Assembly: GCA_964518335.1 (NCBI GenBank)
Contig: CAZFDT010000018.1
Coordinates: forward strand, 11,454-75,453
Length of the DNA stretch: 64,000 nucleotides
Reading direction: 5' to 3'
Source of the DNA: CAZFDT01 sp964518335
GTDB taxonomy: Bacteria; Planctomycetota; Phycisphaerae; Phycisphaerales; Phycisphaeraceae
Shown piece by piece: positions 43,640 through 53,255 of this stretch (positions are counted from its first letter, which is position 1; each line of letters begins with the position of its first letter). Both the position numbers and the translations under genes were made by a program. The notes beneath the pieces were generated by a model. That model was not told where the DNA came from and made no database searches. It worked only from the letters and a program-made list of their open reading frames with translations.

Positions 43640-43977
43640 TGGCCATACAGAAATGGTCCGAACGGATCTGGGTGGCGCAGCTTGCCGATGAGCCGGCGCT
43701 GTCGGAGGAACTCGACGCGCTGCTGGGCAAGTCGCGCGCGGAGGCCGCCCCGCCGCACCTGGTGCTGGACCTGTCTCAGGTGCGCCACGTCAACAGCAGC
43801 AACCTCGCCGCCATGCTGCGCCTGCGCAAGCAGTCGATCGAGCGCGACGTGAAGCTGCGCCTGGCGGGCCCCGCCGATGCCGTCTGGGCCGTGTTCCTCA
43901 CCACCGGTCTCGACAAAGTCTTCGACTTCCGCCAGGACGTGGCCACCGCCCTGGCCGACTTGCAGATGGGCGGGTGA
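43636..43977 (+). CDS. STAS-domain protein (anti-sigma-factor antagonist-like)
   Basis: This 113-residue protein overlaps the gyrA stop as ATGA (alternative ATG at 43639). The STAS core is LVLDLSQVRHVNSSNLAAML followed by RLRKQSIERDVKLRLAG, with the Ser-Ser pair where anti-sigma antagonists are phosphorylated. The N-terminal 35 residues are specific to it. It probably takes part in a partner-switching cascade or scaffolding; no partner kinase is nearby. Coupling to gyrA is unusual and may be only genomic packing. Confidence 0.85.
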   Translation: MMAIQKWSERIWVAQLADEPALSEELDALLGKSRAEAAPPHLVLDLSQVRHVNSSNLAAMLRLRKQSIERDVKLRLAGPADAVWAVFLTTGLDKVFDFRQDVATALADLQMGG

Positions 43978-44080
43978 GGCCCGCCGGGCCGCCGACTCGA
44001 TTCGTGCGTGGCCGGTTCCTGCCCATTGCATCCGGGCGTCGGCGAACGTATGTTCCGCCGCATCTTTCAGGAAGACCCCC

Positions 44081-45310
44081 ATGACCACGACAGCCAGCGG
44101 TGCGATGACGGTGGACCCGCAGGTGGAGGCGTTGTCCTCGCAGTTGCTGCAGTTGGGTCCGCGCGACGCCGCGGAGTTGCTGGCCGCCGAGCCGGCGACG
44201 ACGGCGGCGGCAGTGCTGCGCCGCGTCAACCCCGCCACTGCCGCCGACGTGATCGGCGAGCTGTCGCAGGCGCGCCGCGCCGAGGTCTTCGCCCAGGCCC
44301 CGTCGATCCTCCGCCGCCAGTGGGAAATCAATGAAAAGTACCCCGAGGGCACGGTCGGCCGGCTGATGGACCCGCCCGTGGGCGTCTTCCCGCAGGACAT
44401 CACCGTCGCCCAGGCGGTCGAAAAGCTGCGCGAGATGGTCAAGCAAGCCTTCATCACCTACGGCTACGTGGTCGATGACGACGGCAAGCTCGTGGGGGTG
44501 GCGGTGATGCGCGAGATGCTGCTGGCCGATCCGCAGGCGAAGCTCAGCGAGATCATGCTGCGCCAGCCGTTCTCGCTGGACCCGTCGATGCCGTTCATGG
44601 ACGCGATGAAGCGCGTGCTGGTGCGGCACTACCCGGTGTACCCGGTGTGCGAGAACGAGCGGCTGGTCGGGCTGGTGCGCGGGCAGACGCTCTTTGAGCA
44701 GCAGGCGATCGAGATCAGCGCCCAGCCCGGCGCGATGGTGGGCGTGGACAAAGAAGAGCGCCTGGCGACACCTTGGCCGCGCAGTCTCAAGTTCCGTCAT
44801 CCGTGGCTGCAGTTGAACTTGGTCACGGCGTTTCTCGCAGCGACGGTCGTAGGCCTGTTCCAGGGCACGATCGAGCGGATCGCGTTACTGGCGGTGTTCC
44901 TGCCCGTGCTGGCAGGCCAGTCGGGCAACACGGGATGCCAGGCGCTGGCGGTGACGCTGCGAGCGATGACGCTGGGCGAGTTGAAAAAGGGCATGGTGTC
45001 GCGGGCCGTGAGCAAGGAGGCGCTGCTGGGTCTGCTCAACGGCATGCTGGTGGGCGTCAGCGCAGGCGCGGCGATGTACGTGACCGCACGGATGCAGGAG
45101 GCCGAGAACCCGCTGATGATGGGCGGCATCGTGTGGATGGCGATGACGGGTGCGTGCGTGATGAGCGGCGTGGCCGGTGCGTGCGTGCCGGTGGCATTGA
45201 AAAAACTGGGCGCCGACCCGGCGACGGCGTCGAGCATCTTTCTCACCACGGCCACGGACGTGGCGAGCATGGGCGTGTTCCTGGGCCTGGCGACGCTGCT
45301 GCTGTTGTGA
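44081..45310 (+). CDS. mgtE: Magnesium transporter MgtE
   Basis: ATG at 44081 with GGAAG upstream gives 409 residues. The cytosolic N domain of helical repeats covers about the first 125 residues (LGPRDAAELLAAEPATTAAA). Two CBS domains follow (GYVVDDDGKLVGVAVMREML and VRHYPVYPVCENERLVGLVR). The C-terminal membrane domain has five segments, including LAVFLPVLAGQSGNTGCQAL, whose Asn-Thr-Gly stretch lines the pore, and the last segment ending LATLLLL. It imports Mg2+ and is gated by Mg2+ binding to the N and CBS domains. Confidence 0.93.
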   Translation: MTTTASGAMTVDPQVEALSSQLLQLGPRDAAELLAAEPATTAAAVLRRVNPATAADVIGELSQARRAEVFAQAPSILRRQWEINEKYPEGTVGRLMDPPVGVFPQDITVAQAVEKLREMVKQAFITYGYVVDDDGKLVGVAVMREMLLADPQAKLSEIMLRQPFSLDPSMPFMDAMKRVLVRHYPVYPVCENERLVGLVRGQTLFEQQAIEISAQPGAMVGVDKEERLATPWPRSLKFRHPWLQLNLVTAFLAATVVGLFQGTIERIALLAVFLPVLAGQSGNTGCQALAVTLRAMTLGELKKGMVSRAVSKEALLGLLNGMLVGVSAGAAMYVTARMQEAENPLMMGGIVWMAMTGACVMSGVAGACVPVALKKLGADPATASSIFLTTATDVASMGVFLGLATLLLL

Positions 45311-46573
45311 TCAGTTGTGCTCGGGCCGGATGTCGGTCAGACGCCGCAGACGCCGCAGCGTGGGATAGCGCCACGCTGTCGCGGCGACGACGAGGATCGT
45401 GCCCACGCCGCCGCTGACGACGGAGATGACCGGGCCGAGCACTTCGGCGACGGAGCCGGCGCGGAAGCCGCCCATCTCGTTGGAAATGCTGATGAAGATG
45501 CCGTTGACCGCCGAGACGCGGCCGCGCGTCGTGTCGGGCGTGGCCAGTTGCACGAGGGTGTGGCGGACGACGACGCTGATGTTGTCGAACGCCCCGGTGA
45601 GGGCGAGCATGGCCAGCGACAGCCAGAAGGATCGGGACAGGCCGAAGACGATGGTCGCGGCGCCGAAGCCGACGACGGCCAGGAGCATGTTGCGGCCGGC
45701 GCGTCGCATCGGCGGAGCGTGGGCCACTGCAACTGCGGTGATCACCGCCCCCGCCGCTGGCGCCGCGCGCAGCAGCCCGTAGCCCCAGCCGTCCACGTGA
45801 AGAATGTCCCTGGCGAAAATCGGCAACAGGTACACCGCGCCGCCCAGCAGCACGGCGAACATGTCCAGCGCGATCGCCGCCAGCACCAGCCGGGTCTTCC
45901 ACACGAAGTGGAACCCGCCCAGCAGGCTGCGAATCGACACCGGCTCGTTGGAGCGAATCTGTGGTTGCACTTGGACGCGCATGAGCATGGCGGCGAAAAC
46001 CGACGAGCCGATGGCACTGAGGACATAAGCGAACGACGGCTTCCACGGCGCGATGATCCCGCCGATCGCCGGGCCGACCATCATGGCCAACTGCATCAGG
46101 CTGCTGTTCCAGGTGACCGCGTTGCCGAAGATCGCCTCGGGCACGACCAACGGCAGCATCGCTTGGCGCGACGGTCGGGCGATCGCCAGGAACGAGGCGT
46201 CGAGAAAGAGCAGCGCGTAAAAGGTTGTCACCGGCGCCGCGGAGATCGATGCCGCCGCCAGGCCAAAGGATGTGAGTGTCGTCCCCGTCATGCCCAGGAG
46301 AATCACGCGGCGTCGGTCGAACCGATCGGCCAGATGCCCCGACGGAAGCAGGAGAATCAACGAGGGCACGATCTGCACCAACCCGATCATGCCCAGCGCG
46401 ATCGCCTTCTCGGTGCGGACGTACAGCTCCCACAACAATGCCGCGCTTTGAATCTGCGTGCCCAGCAGCACCAGCAGCCAGCCGAGGGCGTAGGCGCGAT
46501 AGCCCGGATGCCGAAACGCGGCGTAGGGATCGTGGCGGATCGCGGGCTGTGCTGAGTCGGGGTCGTCCGTCAT
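45311..46573 (-). CDS. Major facilitator superfamily transporter
   Basis: ATG at 46573 gives 420 residues and about 12 hydrophobic segments. It resembles the MFS_3/enterobactin-exporter type: GYRAYALGWLLVLLGTQIQS at the first helix, GHLADRFDRRRVILLG in the loop between helices 2 and 3 with the conserved DRxxRR, and VNGIFISISNEMGGFRAGSV late in the protein. It is probably a proton-linked exporter of small molecules. It is convergent with mgtE, with adjoining stop codons at 45310/45311. Confidence 0.88.
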   Translation of the reverse strand: MTDDPDSAQPAIRHDPYAAFRHPGYRAYALGWLLVLLGTQIQSAALLWELYVRTEKAIALGMIGLVQIVPSLILLLPSGHLADRFDRRRVILLGMTGTTLTSFGLAAASISAAPVTTFYALLFLDASFLAIARPSRQAMLPLVVPEAIFGNAVTWNSSLMQLAMMVGPAIGGIIAPWKPSFAYVLSAIGSSVFAAMLMRVQVQPQIRSNEPVSIRSLLGGFHFVWKTRLVLAAIALDMFAVLLGGAVYLLPIFARDILHVDGWGYGLLRAAPAAGAVITAVAVAHAPPMRRAGRNMLLAVVGFGAATIVFGLSRSFWLSLAMLALTGAFDNISVVVRHTLVQLATPDTTRGRVSAVNGIFISISNEMGGFRAGSVAEVLGPVISVVSGGVGTILVVAATAWRYPTLRRLRRLTDIRPEHN

Positions 46574-46683
46574 GGCGAGGCCGACAGGATAGCACGAGGG
46601 GGCCGGACTCATGCGGCAGTGATGAAGTCTGCACGCGCGTCGTTGTGGCATGGCCGGCGACGCAGCCGTACACTGTCGCTCCC

Positions 46684-47799
46684 ATGAATCGCCCCGCCAA
46701 ACGTGAAGGATCTGATGACGCCGCGTCGCCGGCCAAGCGCGGCATGACCTACGCCGCCTCGGGCGTCGATATCGATGCCGGCGACCGCATGGTGGACATG
46801 ATCGAACGGCACACCCGCCGCACCTACGGCCCACGCGTCCTTGGCAGGCACGGCGCCTTCGCCGGGATGTTCCGACTCGACTACAACGAGAAACTGTTCC
46901 AGCGCAACTACCGCGACCCCGTGCTCGTCGGCTGCACCGATGGCGTGGGAACCAAGGTCCTGCTGGCGATCAAGATGGGTGTCCACGACACCGTCGGCCA
47001 GGACTGCGTGGCGATGAACGTCAATGATCTGATCGTGCAAGGCGCCGAGCCGCTGTTCTTCCTCGATTACATCGGCACGCACAAGCTCGACCCCGAGCAC
47101 ATGACGGCCATCGTCAAGGGCGTCGCCGACGGGTGCGAGCTGGCGGGTGCGGCGCTGCTGGGCGGCGAGACGGCGGAGATGCCGGCGGTCTATAAGCCCG
47201 GCGAATACGACCTGGCGGGCTTCGCCGTCGGCGTCGTCGAGCTGCCGCGCGTCATCGAGGGCGACCGCGTCGAGGCCGGCGATGTCATACTTGGCCTCGC
47301 GTCGAGCGGCGTCCACAGCAACGGGTTCTCCCTCGTCCACGCCATTGTCCGTGAGAGAAAGCTCGACATCGACAAGTGCTACCGCGAGCTTCAGACCGAC
47401 CGCACGCTGGGGCAGGTGCTGCTGGAACCGACTCGCATCTATGCCAAATCGATCGTCAACCTCCTGCGCCAATACAAAGTCAAGCGCCCCATCGGCGGGA
47501 TGAGCCACATCACCGGCGGCGGTCTGCCCGGCAACGTCGATCGCTGCCTCCCCCCGGACATGGACGCGAAAATCGACCTCAAGAGCTGGACCGTGCCTCC
47601 CATCTTCGGCTTCCTCCAGAAGCATGGCGACGTCGCCGATGACGAGATGTTCCGCGTCTTCAACATGGGCATCGGCTACGTCGTGATCGTCCGCCCCCAC
47701 TTCGCCGACGCCGTCGCCGCCCGCCTGCAGCGCAGCGGCGAGTCGGTCCACGTCCTGGGCAAAGTCGCCCTAGGTACGGGCCGGGTCGTGCTGGGGTGA
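46684..47799 (+). CDS. purM: Phosphoribosylformylglycinamidine cyclo-ligase
   Basis: This 371-residue protein is PurM: MTYAASGVDIDAGDRMVDMI, VLVGCTDGVGTKVLLAIKM, GQDCVAMNVNDLIVQGAEPL, GCELAGAALLGGETAEMP and ISHITGGGLPGNV-type GMSHITGGGLPGNVDRCLP. It closes the imidazole ring of AIR with ATP in purine synthesis. The N-terminal 20 residues are Lys/Arg-rich and extend the usual start. It is not beside other pur genes; purC lies 5 kb away on the other strand. Confidence 0.95.
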   Translation: MNRPAKREGSDDAASPAKRGMTYAASGVDIDAGDRMVDMIERHTRRTYGPRVLGRHGAFAGMFRLDYNEKLFQRNYRDPVLVGCTDGVGTKVLLAIKMGVHDTVGQDCVAMNVNDLIVQGAEPLFFLDYIGTHKLDPEHMTAIVKGVADGCELAGAALLGGETAEMPAVYKPGEYDLAGFAVGVVELPRVIEGDRVEAGDVILGLASSGVHSNGFSLVHAIVRERKLDIDKCYRELQTDRTLGQVLLEPTRIYAKSIVNLLRQYKVKRPIGGMSHITGGGLPGNVDRCLPPDMDAKIDLKSWTVPPIFGFLQKHGDVADDEMFRVFNMGIGYVVIVRPHFADAVAARLQRSGESVHVLGKVALGTGRVVLG

Positions 47800-47934
47800 A
47801 CCTGTCGTCACAATCGGTCGATAGTTGCGCAGGATCCACGCCTGTCCGGGGGCGGTGGTGCGCGTGGTCCGAGAAAAGGCCGGTGCATCGTGGGCGTCCA
47901 CGGTGCGCGAGGCCTTTGCGGAGGCGACACGTCG

Positions 47935-50454
47935 ATGGCCAGGCCGCGCCTGTATCAATCGGTGGTGACGCGCCTGGTGGCGTGCCTGGTGCTGGGTGGC
48001 CTGATGGCCTCGGCGGGCACGTCGTTTCTGGAGATTTCCCGATCCGAGCCGCTCCTGCAGATGGAGGTCACGCAGCAGGTGGTGCTGGTGACGCGCAACC
48101 TGCAGACGGTGCTGCGCGGGCTGGTGGGCAAAAGCAGCGCTGACGACCTGCGCAACACCCTGGACGTGTTCACAGCCAACGCGCCTGTCACCGCTGTGCG
48201 GTTGGTGCGCCCGGACGAAGCCATCGTGGTCAGCGGCCAGTGGCCCAACGAGCAGGACGGCGACGGCGCCGCGACATGGATGCTGGGCGAGCACTCGGCC
48301 GCCAGCGGGCGAGAAATCGATCTGCGCCGACCCACGCGCGTGCAGGCCCCGTTCCACGTGCGCGACGAGCAGCTTTCGCTGGAGTTCATCATCGACGGGC
48401 CCGGCGCCCGCGCTGTCATGCGCAGCCGCGAGATCAACCGTCTGCTCATGCACTGGCTGTTCCTGGCGGTGACGGTGCTGCTGGGGCTGCTGCTGGTGCG
48501 GCGATGGTTCACCGGACCGCTGTCGGACGTGGTGGACCACGTGCAGCGCAACGCCGGAGGCGAGTCGTTCCACCGCCTGTCGCGGGAATACACGGGCGAG
48601 TTCTCGCAGCTTTCCGAGGCGATCGGCGGCATGCTGTCGCGGATCGAGAGCACGTCCGAAGCGCTGCGTCAGCGTGAGCACGCCTTTTCGCACCTGTACC
48701 AGTTCGCCCCGGCGGCGATGGTGAGCATCGACAAGGCCGGCCGGATCATCGAAGCCAATCGTCGCGCCGCCCAGATGTTCGCCGCGGCCGATGATACGGC
48801 GCTGATCGGATGCACCATGCTGGACTTCGTTCGCCGCGAGGACCGGCCGCTGTTGCGCCAGACGATCGACCGGCTGGACCTGGACCCCGCGGCGCGCTGC
48901 GAACTGCGGCTGGACATGCCGGGTAAAGCCCTTGACGTAGCAGCCGAATGTGCCGGCGTGCGCGACGACGACGGCATTCTTCGCTCGGTGCGGCTGTCGC
49001 TGCTGGACGTGAGCGAGTCCAAGAAGCTGCAGCGCCAGCTCGCCGAGCAGACTCAACTGCTCAACCTCATCATCGATCACATGTCCGACGCGATCCTGCT
49101 GGTGGACAGCGAGGGCAAGGTGGCGGCGTTCAACCAGCAGCTTGTGAACCTTCTGCACGCAAGGCCCGATGCGCTGCGGGGACAGAACTATGACGCGCAG
49201 ACATTCTGGGAGGACCTGGGCCCGCTGCATCCGGAGCTGCTGGTCAACCGCCTGCATCAGATCGAGGCCGACACGACACGACCGGCGATCGAGCGCGTCG
49301 AGACACGCGTGGGCACGTTCATGTTCCAAGGCATCCCGGTACATGATGCGTCGCACGTCTGCGTGGGTCGGCTGTGGGTCGTGCAGGAGACGACATCTCA
49401 CGAGCAGAGCCAGCGGCTGTTGAGCCAGCAGACATCGCAACTGCAGGCGCTCAAGCGACTGGGCCACGAGCTGGCGCGGATCGAGGACGTCAGCGACGTG
49501 CAGGTGAAAGCCGCCGAGTTGCTGTACCACATTTTCGACGTGGAGGCGGTGGGTATCGCGCTGCGGTCGGACGATCCGGTCAAGCGTAGCCGGCAGATGA
49601 TCCATCGCGGATCGTCGCCGTACCTGCTGGGGCCCAGCGCCGACCTGGTGACGGCGATCGAGACGCGGCTGATGAGGCAGGTGCTCAACCAAAGCGAGAT
49701 CATGTTCTGGCCCGACCTTCCCAAGGGGATGGACTGGAGCAAGGCGTTCACGGCGGCGGGTCTGACGTGCGTGGCGGCGGGGCCGCTACGGGCCGGCGGC
49801 GACGATCAGGGGATCCTGTGGATTGCCCGGCGCGGCGGCGAACGCCTGGAGCGGCATCACATTTACCTGCTGGAGACGCTGCTGCCGGTGATCGCCGCGC
49901 GCATCGAGGTGGCGCAACTCAACGAGAAAATGCGCGAGCTGGAGCTGACCGACGCGGTGACGGAGCTGCCCGCCTCCGAACCATTCCGCCGCGCCGTGGC
50001 ACGCATGGAGGCGCGGCCTGGCCAGGCGTGGAGCGTGCTGGTCATCAAGCTCGACCACTTCCGCAAGGTCAACGAGGCGATGAGCCACGGCGCCGCTGAC
50101 AGACTGCTCCGCACGATCGGCCAGGAACTGCAGAACTCGGTGCGGCGAAGCTGCTTCGTCGCCCGGCTCGAAGGCGTCACCTTCGGCGTGCTCGCACCAG
50201 CCCACAACCTCAATGACGCGGTCACGCTCGCCGACCGCCTCCGTCAACGCATCAACGATCAGCGCATCACCCTGCCCGACGGCACGACGTTCAGCATGAG
50301 TGCCAGCGTCGGCGTGGCGGCCATGCCCGACGACGCGGCCCATCGCGGCCACCTCGTCGAGCTGGCCAAGCATCGCGCCCAGCTCGCCCGCGCCCACGGC
50401 TGCAATCGCGTCATGTACGAAGGCGCCGTCGCCCCCAACCGTGCCGCGGGATGA
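47935..50454 (+). CDS. Membrane sensor with HAMP, PAS, GAF and degenerate GGDEF domains
   Basis: ATG at 47935 follows GCGGAGG by 10 bases; 839 residues. It has a first membrane segment at about residues 10-32 (VACLVLGGLMASAGTSF), a periplasmic part, and a second segment (LLMHWLFLAVTVLLGLLLV). A HAMP-like linker follows, then two PAS domains (FAPAAMVSIDKAGRIIEANR and DAILLVDSEGKVAAFNQQ), a GAF-like part and a C-terminal GGDEF fold. The GGDEF site reads ARLEGVTFGVLAP where active cyclases have RxGGDEF, so cyclic-di-GMP synthesis is unlikely. It may sense a signal and act through binding. Confidence 0.85.
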   Translation: MARPRLYQSVVTRLVACLVLGGLMASAGTSFLEISRSEPLLQMEVTQQVVLVTRNLQTVLRGLVGKSSADDLRNTLDVFTANAPVTAVRLVRPDEAIVVSGQWPNEQDGDGAATWMLGEHSAASGREIDLRRPTRVQAPFHVRDEQLSLEFIIDGPGARAVMRSREINRLLMHWLFLAVTVLLGLLLVRRWFTGPLSDVVDHVQRNAGGESFHRLSREYTGEFSQLSEAIGGMLSRIESTSEALRQREHAFSHLYQFAPAAMVSIDKAGRIIEANRRAAQMFAAADDTALIGCTMLDFVRREDRPLLRQTIDRLDLDPAARCELRLDMPGKALDVAAECAGVRDDDGILRSVRLSLLDVSESKKLQRQLAEQTQLLNLIIDHMSDAILLVDSEGKVAAFNQQLVNLLHARPDALRGQNYDAQTFWEDLGPLHPELLVNRLHQIEADTTRPAIERVETRVGTFMFQGIPVHDASHVCVGRLWVVQETTSHEQSQRLLSQQTSQLQALKRLGHELARIEDVSDVQVKAAELLYHIFDVEAVGIALRSDDPVKRSRQMIHRGSSPYLLGPSADLVTAIETRLMRQVLNQSEIMFWPDLPKGMDWSKAFTAAGLTCVAAGPLRAGGDDQGILWIARRGGERLERHHIYLLETLLPVIAARIEVAQLNEKMRELELTDAVTELPASEPFRRAVARMEARPGQAWSVLVIKLDHFRKVNEAMSHGAADRLLRTIGQELQNSVRRSCFVARLEGVTFGVLAPAHNLNDAVTLADRLRQRINDQRITLPDGTTFSMSASVGVAAMPDDAAHRGHLVELAKHRAQLARAHGCNRVMYEGAVAPNRAAG

Positions 50455-50689
50455 CCCGCAGGCGCATCGCGGCATCGCGATGTTGCGTGGACGCGACATC
50501 CGGCGCGAGCCTTTCACCGCACGTGTGCGAACGAATCCTGTCGCCAAGACCTTAACTCACACACATCCCACGACTTGCATACGCAGGACGCCTGCATGCC
50601 TATTTCCTCGCCTTCTGGCGCGGCGGTTGTGGTAGTCTGACAGCCGGCCTCGATCCCCGCCGGGACGGGCGGCAGCGAGGACGACCGCC

Positions 50690-51001
50690 ATGGACGAGAA
50701 GACCTTCCACACCAAGCTCGACGAGTTGATGCAGGAGATCGCCACGCTGCCCAAAGAGCAGCAGGCCCGCCTGACCGAGATGGCCGCCCAGGCCCGCGAC
50801 CGTCAGGCCAAACTCCGCAAGACCGTCACCGACCTGCAGGAGTCGCTCGACTATCTGCGGCTGTCGATCAAGTACCTCGTGTTCGACCTCGAAGCGACTC
50901 GACGCGAGAACGCCTACCTCCGCAAGATGCTGGAGCGCAGCACCTCCGGCGGCCCCGGGGCCGAGGGCGAACACTTCGGCGACGAACACGCCGGCGCCTG
51001 A
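50690..51001 (+). CDS. Small coiled-coil protein (103 aa)
   Basis: The translation starts MDEKTFHTKLDELMQEIATL and is charged and helical over residues 10-85, with heptads such as LQESLDYLRLSIKYLVFDLE and NAYLRKMLE. The C-terminal 20 residues are Gly-rich and acidic. It resembles short conserved planctomycete proteins of unknown function. It sits alone before clpP, with its own spacing; the 235 bp upstream hold no gene. Confidence 0.7.
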   Translation: MDEKTFHTKLDELMQEIATLPKEQQARLTEMAAQARDRQAKLRKTVTDLQESLDYLRLSIKYLVFDLEATRRENAYLRKMLERSTSGGPGAEGEHFGDEHAGA

Positions 51002-51171
51002 CCCGCTCGCCAGACCCACGCTCGAACCTTGTCGAAACGACCGCCCCGTGCCCCGGGGCGGTCGCTTTGTGTTTGCCGATCGACGCGGAGGCCACGACAA
51101 CGTGTCGCCGACCATTAGCTATCATGTGCCGCGCTGAACCCTACCCGCACCCACCCGACATGGAGGTCGTC

Positions 51172-51831
51172 ATGACCGATTCGGCCAGCCACATCATCCA
51201 ACCCGGTTCGCAGTTCCCGCAGATCAACATGGCCGCGCCCTCCGGCTATACGCGCTACCGCGAGATGACCATCGATGAACTGCTGCTGGAAAACCGCGTG
51301 ATCTTTCTGGTGGGCGAGATCAACCACGTCTCGGCCACCGGCGTCATCATGCGGCTGCTCTACTTGCAGAACCAGAAGCGCGGCGTGGATATCAACCTCT
51401 ACATCAACAGCCCCGGCGGCAGCGTCGATGACACGCTGGCGATCTACGACACCATGAAGTTCATCGGGTGCGACGTGGCGACCTACTGCATCGGCCGGGC
51501 GATGAGCGGCGGCGCGGTGATCCTGGCCGCGGGCACCAAGGGCAAGCGCTTCATCCTGCCCCACGCGAAGGTGATGATCCACCAGCCCTACGGCGGAATG
51601 ACCGGCCAGGCCAGCGACATCCAGATCCAAGCCGAGGAAATCCTCAAGAGCAAGCGTCAGATCAACGAGATCCTCTCGTCGCACACGGGCAAGCCCGCCG
51701 ACCAGATCGAGGCCGACAGCGAGCGCGACCGCTTCTTCTCGGCGGCGGAGGCGAAGGACTACGGCCTCGTCGATGAGGTGATCACGCTGGCCGAGGGCAC
51801 GCCCGCCGGGGCTGGCAAGCCCACGGCATGA
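51172..51831 (+). CDS. clpP: ATP-dependent Clp protease proteolytic subunit
   Basis: ATG at 51172 is 6 bases after GGAGG and gives 219 residues. The ClpP core is present: LLLENRVIFLVGEINHVSAT, LYINSPGGSVDDTLAIYDTM, HAKVMIHQPYGG with the catalytic His and ERDRFFSAAEAKDYGLVDEV with the Asp region. The catalytic Ser lies in CIGRAMSGGAVILAAGTKGK, where typical ClpP has AASMGA. It forms tetradecamers with ClpX or ClpC. The changed serine loop suggests this may be a second, divergent ClpP. Confidence 0.93.
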   Translation: MTDSASHIIQPGSQFPQINMAAPSGYTRYREMTIDELLLENRVIFLVGEINHVSATGVIMRLLYLQNQKRGVDINLYINSPGGSVDDTLAIYDTMKFIGCDVATYCIGRAMSGGAVILAAGTKGKRFILPHAKVMIHQPYGGMTGQASDIQIQAEEILKSKRQINEILSSHTGKPADQIEADSERDRFFSAAEAKDYGLVDEVITLAEGTPAGAGKPTA

Positions 51832-52001
51832 TCGCCACAAGCGGCACGATTTGCCCAGACTCCCACGCCATCGCAGGCGGCGGCGAGAATAATCCCCCCC
51901 GGTCCTTGCCCTGATCCGTCGTAAGGCGTAGGGTTGTGTGACTTGGCTGGGCTGACCGGCCCCTGAACTGGCCCCCCACGAAGATCGGGAGAGGAAGAGC
52001 A

Positions 52002-53204
52002 GTGCTCAAGGACATGACTTGGTGCAAGGGACGCATTGTCGTCGCACTGGCCGCGGCGGCCGTGTTGGTGACCACGCAGGCAGCGACAGCGGCGATCGAC
52101 ACGAAGAACGTCTTGTATATCGGCAACAGCTACACATACAACGCGGTGGGCTACGACAGCGCCGGCGAAGGCGTCTTCGGCCCCAACGCCATTTATACGC
52201 AGGACGGCACCTCCTCCGACCGCTACTTCAACGACCCCTATATGAGCGCGTTTGAGGCCCTCGTGCTCGGCGCCGAGGTCAATCTCGGCCAGTCGCAGAA
52301 CATCGCCGTCGGCGGTCGCACTCTCGCCCAACACGCCGGCGCATCCTCGACCCGGCCCACCATCCTGTGGCGCGACAACTACGCCATCCTCGACCCATCA
52401 CGCAACGGCGGCATCGTCTGGGACACCATCGTCATCCAGGAGTACAGCACGACGCCTGGGCGAACCATCCAAGGCGTCGGCAGCGAGTACGTCTTCAGCC
52501 AGAGCTCTTTTAACTCGTTCTACCTCAACGGTCTGAGCCCCATCGCCGACGCGATCAAGCAATACGCCATCACCGCCAACCCCGGCACCGACATCATCCT
52601 GTTCAACACCTGGGGTCGCGCCCCCGGCGCCTTCGCGCCCGGCGCCAATAACGAAGCCACGCAAGCCGGCTACACCAGCTACGAACAGATGCGCGACCGC
52701 ACCGATGAAGGCTATCTCAACGCGCTCCACTACCTGACCACCACGGGCACAAGCGCCATCTTCAACCCAGGCACAGGCACGTTCCTCGCCGGCAAGGGCA
52801 TCGACCCCGCCAACGTCAGTCTCTCGCTCGTTGGCCAGGCGTTCGACTTCGTCATCAACGATCTGAATCGTCCCGCCGAGTTGGGCGATCCCTTCGCGCT
52901 GCTTTACGAACCGGACTTCAGCCACCAGGCTCCCGCGGGCGAGTTCCTCACCGCCGCCGTCCTCTTCGAGACGATCTACGGCCAGTCCGTGCTCAGCTTC
53001 CTCGACGACGTGCCGCTGACCGGCCTCAACGGCGGCAACGCCGACTTCCACCTCACCAATCGCTATTCGATCCCCTATGCCACCGCGCAGTATCTCGCGT
53101 CCGTGTCGCAGAACATCACGGGCGTGCCCGAACCAACGTCGCTGGCGCTGCTTGTTCTCAGCGGTGGCCTGATCGTCGCGCGCCGCCGCTCGACCGCGCA
53201 ATAA
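52002..53204 (+). CDS. PEP-CTERM protein with an SGNH-hydrolase-like domain
   Basis: The TTG/ATG context at 52002-52014 leads into a signal peptide (GRIVVALAAAAVLVTTQAATA) and then the mature start AAIDTKNVLYIGNSYTYNAV. The GNSYT motif is typical of the SGNH/GDSL-like DUF4886 family; QNIAVGGRTLAQHAG follows as a second block. The C-terminal sorting signal VPEPTSLALLVLSGGL plus VARRRS marks it for exosortase processing. It is 400 residues (396 from the ATG at 52014). It is likely exported and perhaps an esterase acting on polysaccharide. Confidence 0.85.
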   Translation: MLKDMTWCKGRIVVALAAAAVLVTTQAATAAIDTKNVLYIGNSYTYNAVGYDSAGEGVFGPNAIYTQDGTSSDRYFNDPYMSAFEALVLGAEVNLGQSQNIAVGGRTLAQHAGASSTRPTILWRDNYAILDPSRNGGIVWDTIVIQEYSTTPGRTIQGVGSEYVFSQSSFNSFYLNGLSPIADAIKQYAITANPGTDIILFNTWGRAPGAFAPGANNEATQAGYTSYEQMRDRTDEGYLNALHYLTTTGTSAIFNPGTGTFLAGKGIDPANVSLSLVGQAFDFVINDLNRPAELGDPFALLYEPDFSHQAPAGEFLTAAVLFETIYGQSVLSFLDDVPLTGLNGGNADFHLTNRYSIPYATAQYLASVSQNITGVPEPTSLALLVLSGGLIVARRRSTAQ

Positions 53205-53236
53205 AAAAGAGCCCACGCGTGGCGCGCCGCGGGCTC
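53203..53236 (-). terminator. Rho-independent terminator of purC
   Basis: GAGCCC (53209-53214) and GGGCTC (53231-53236) enclose a GC-rich loop; on the minus strand the stem is followed by TTTTTT (53208-53203). It lies just after the purC stop and also directly after the PEP-CTERM gene, so it may serve both strands. Confidence 0.75.
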
Positions 53237-53255
53237 CTTGGTGTCGCCGGCGAAA

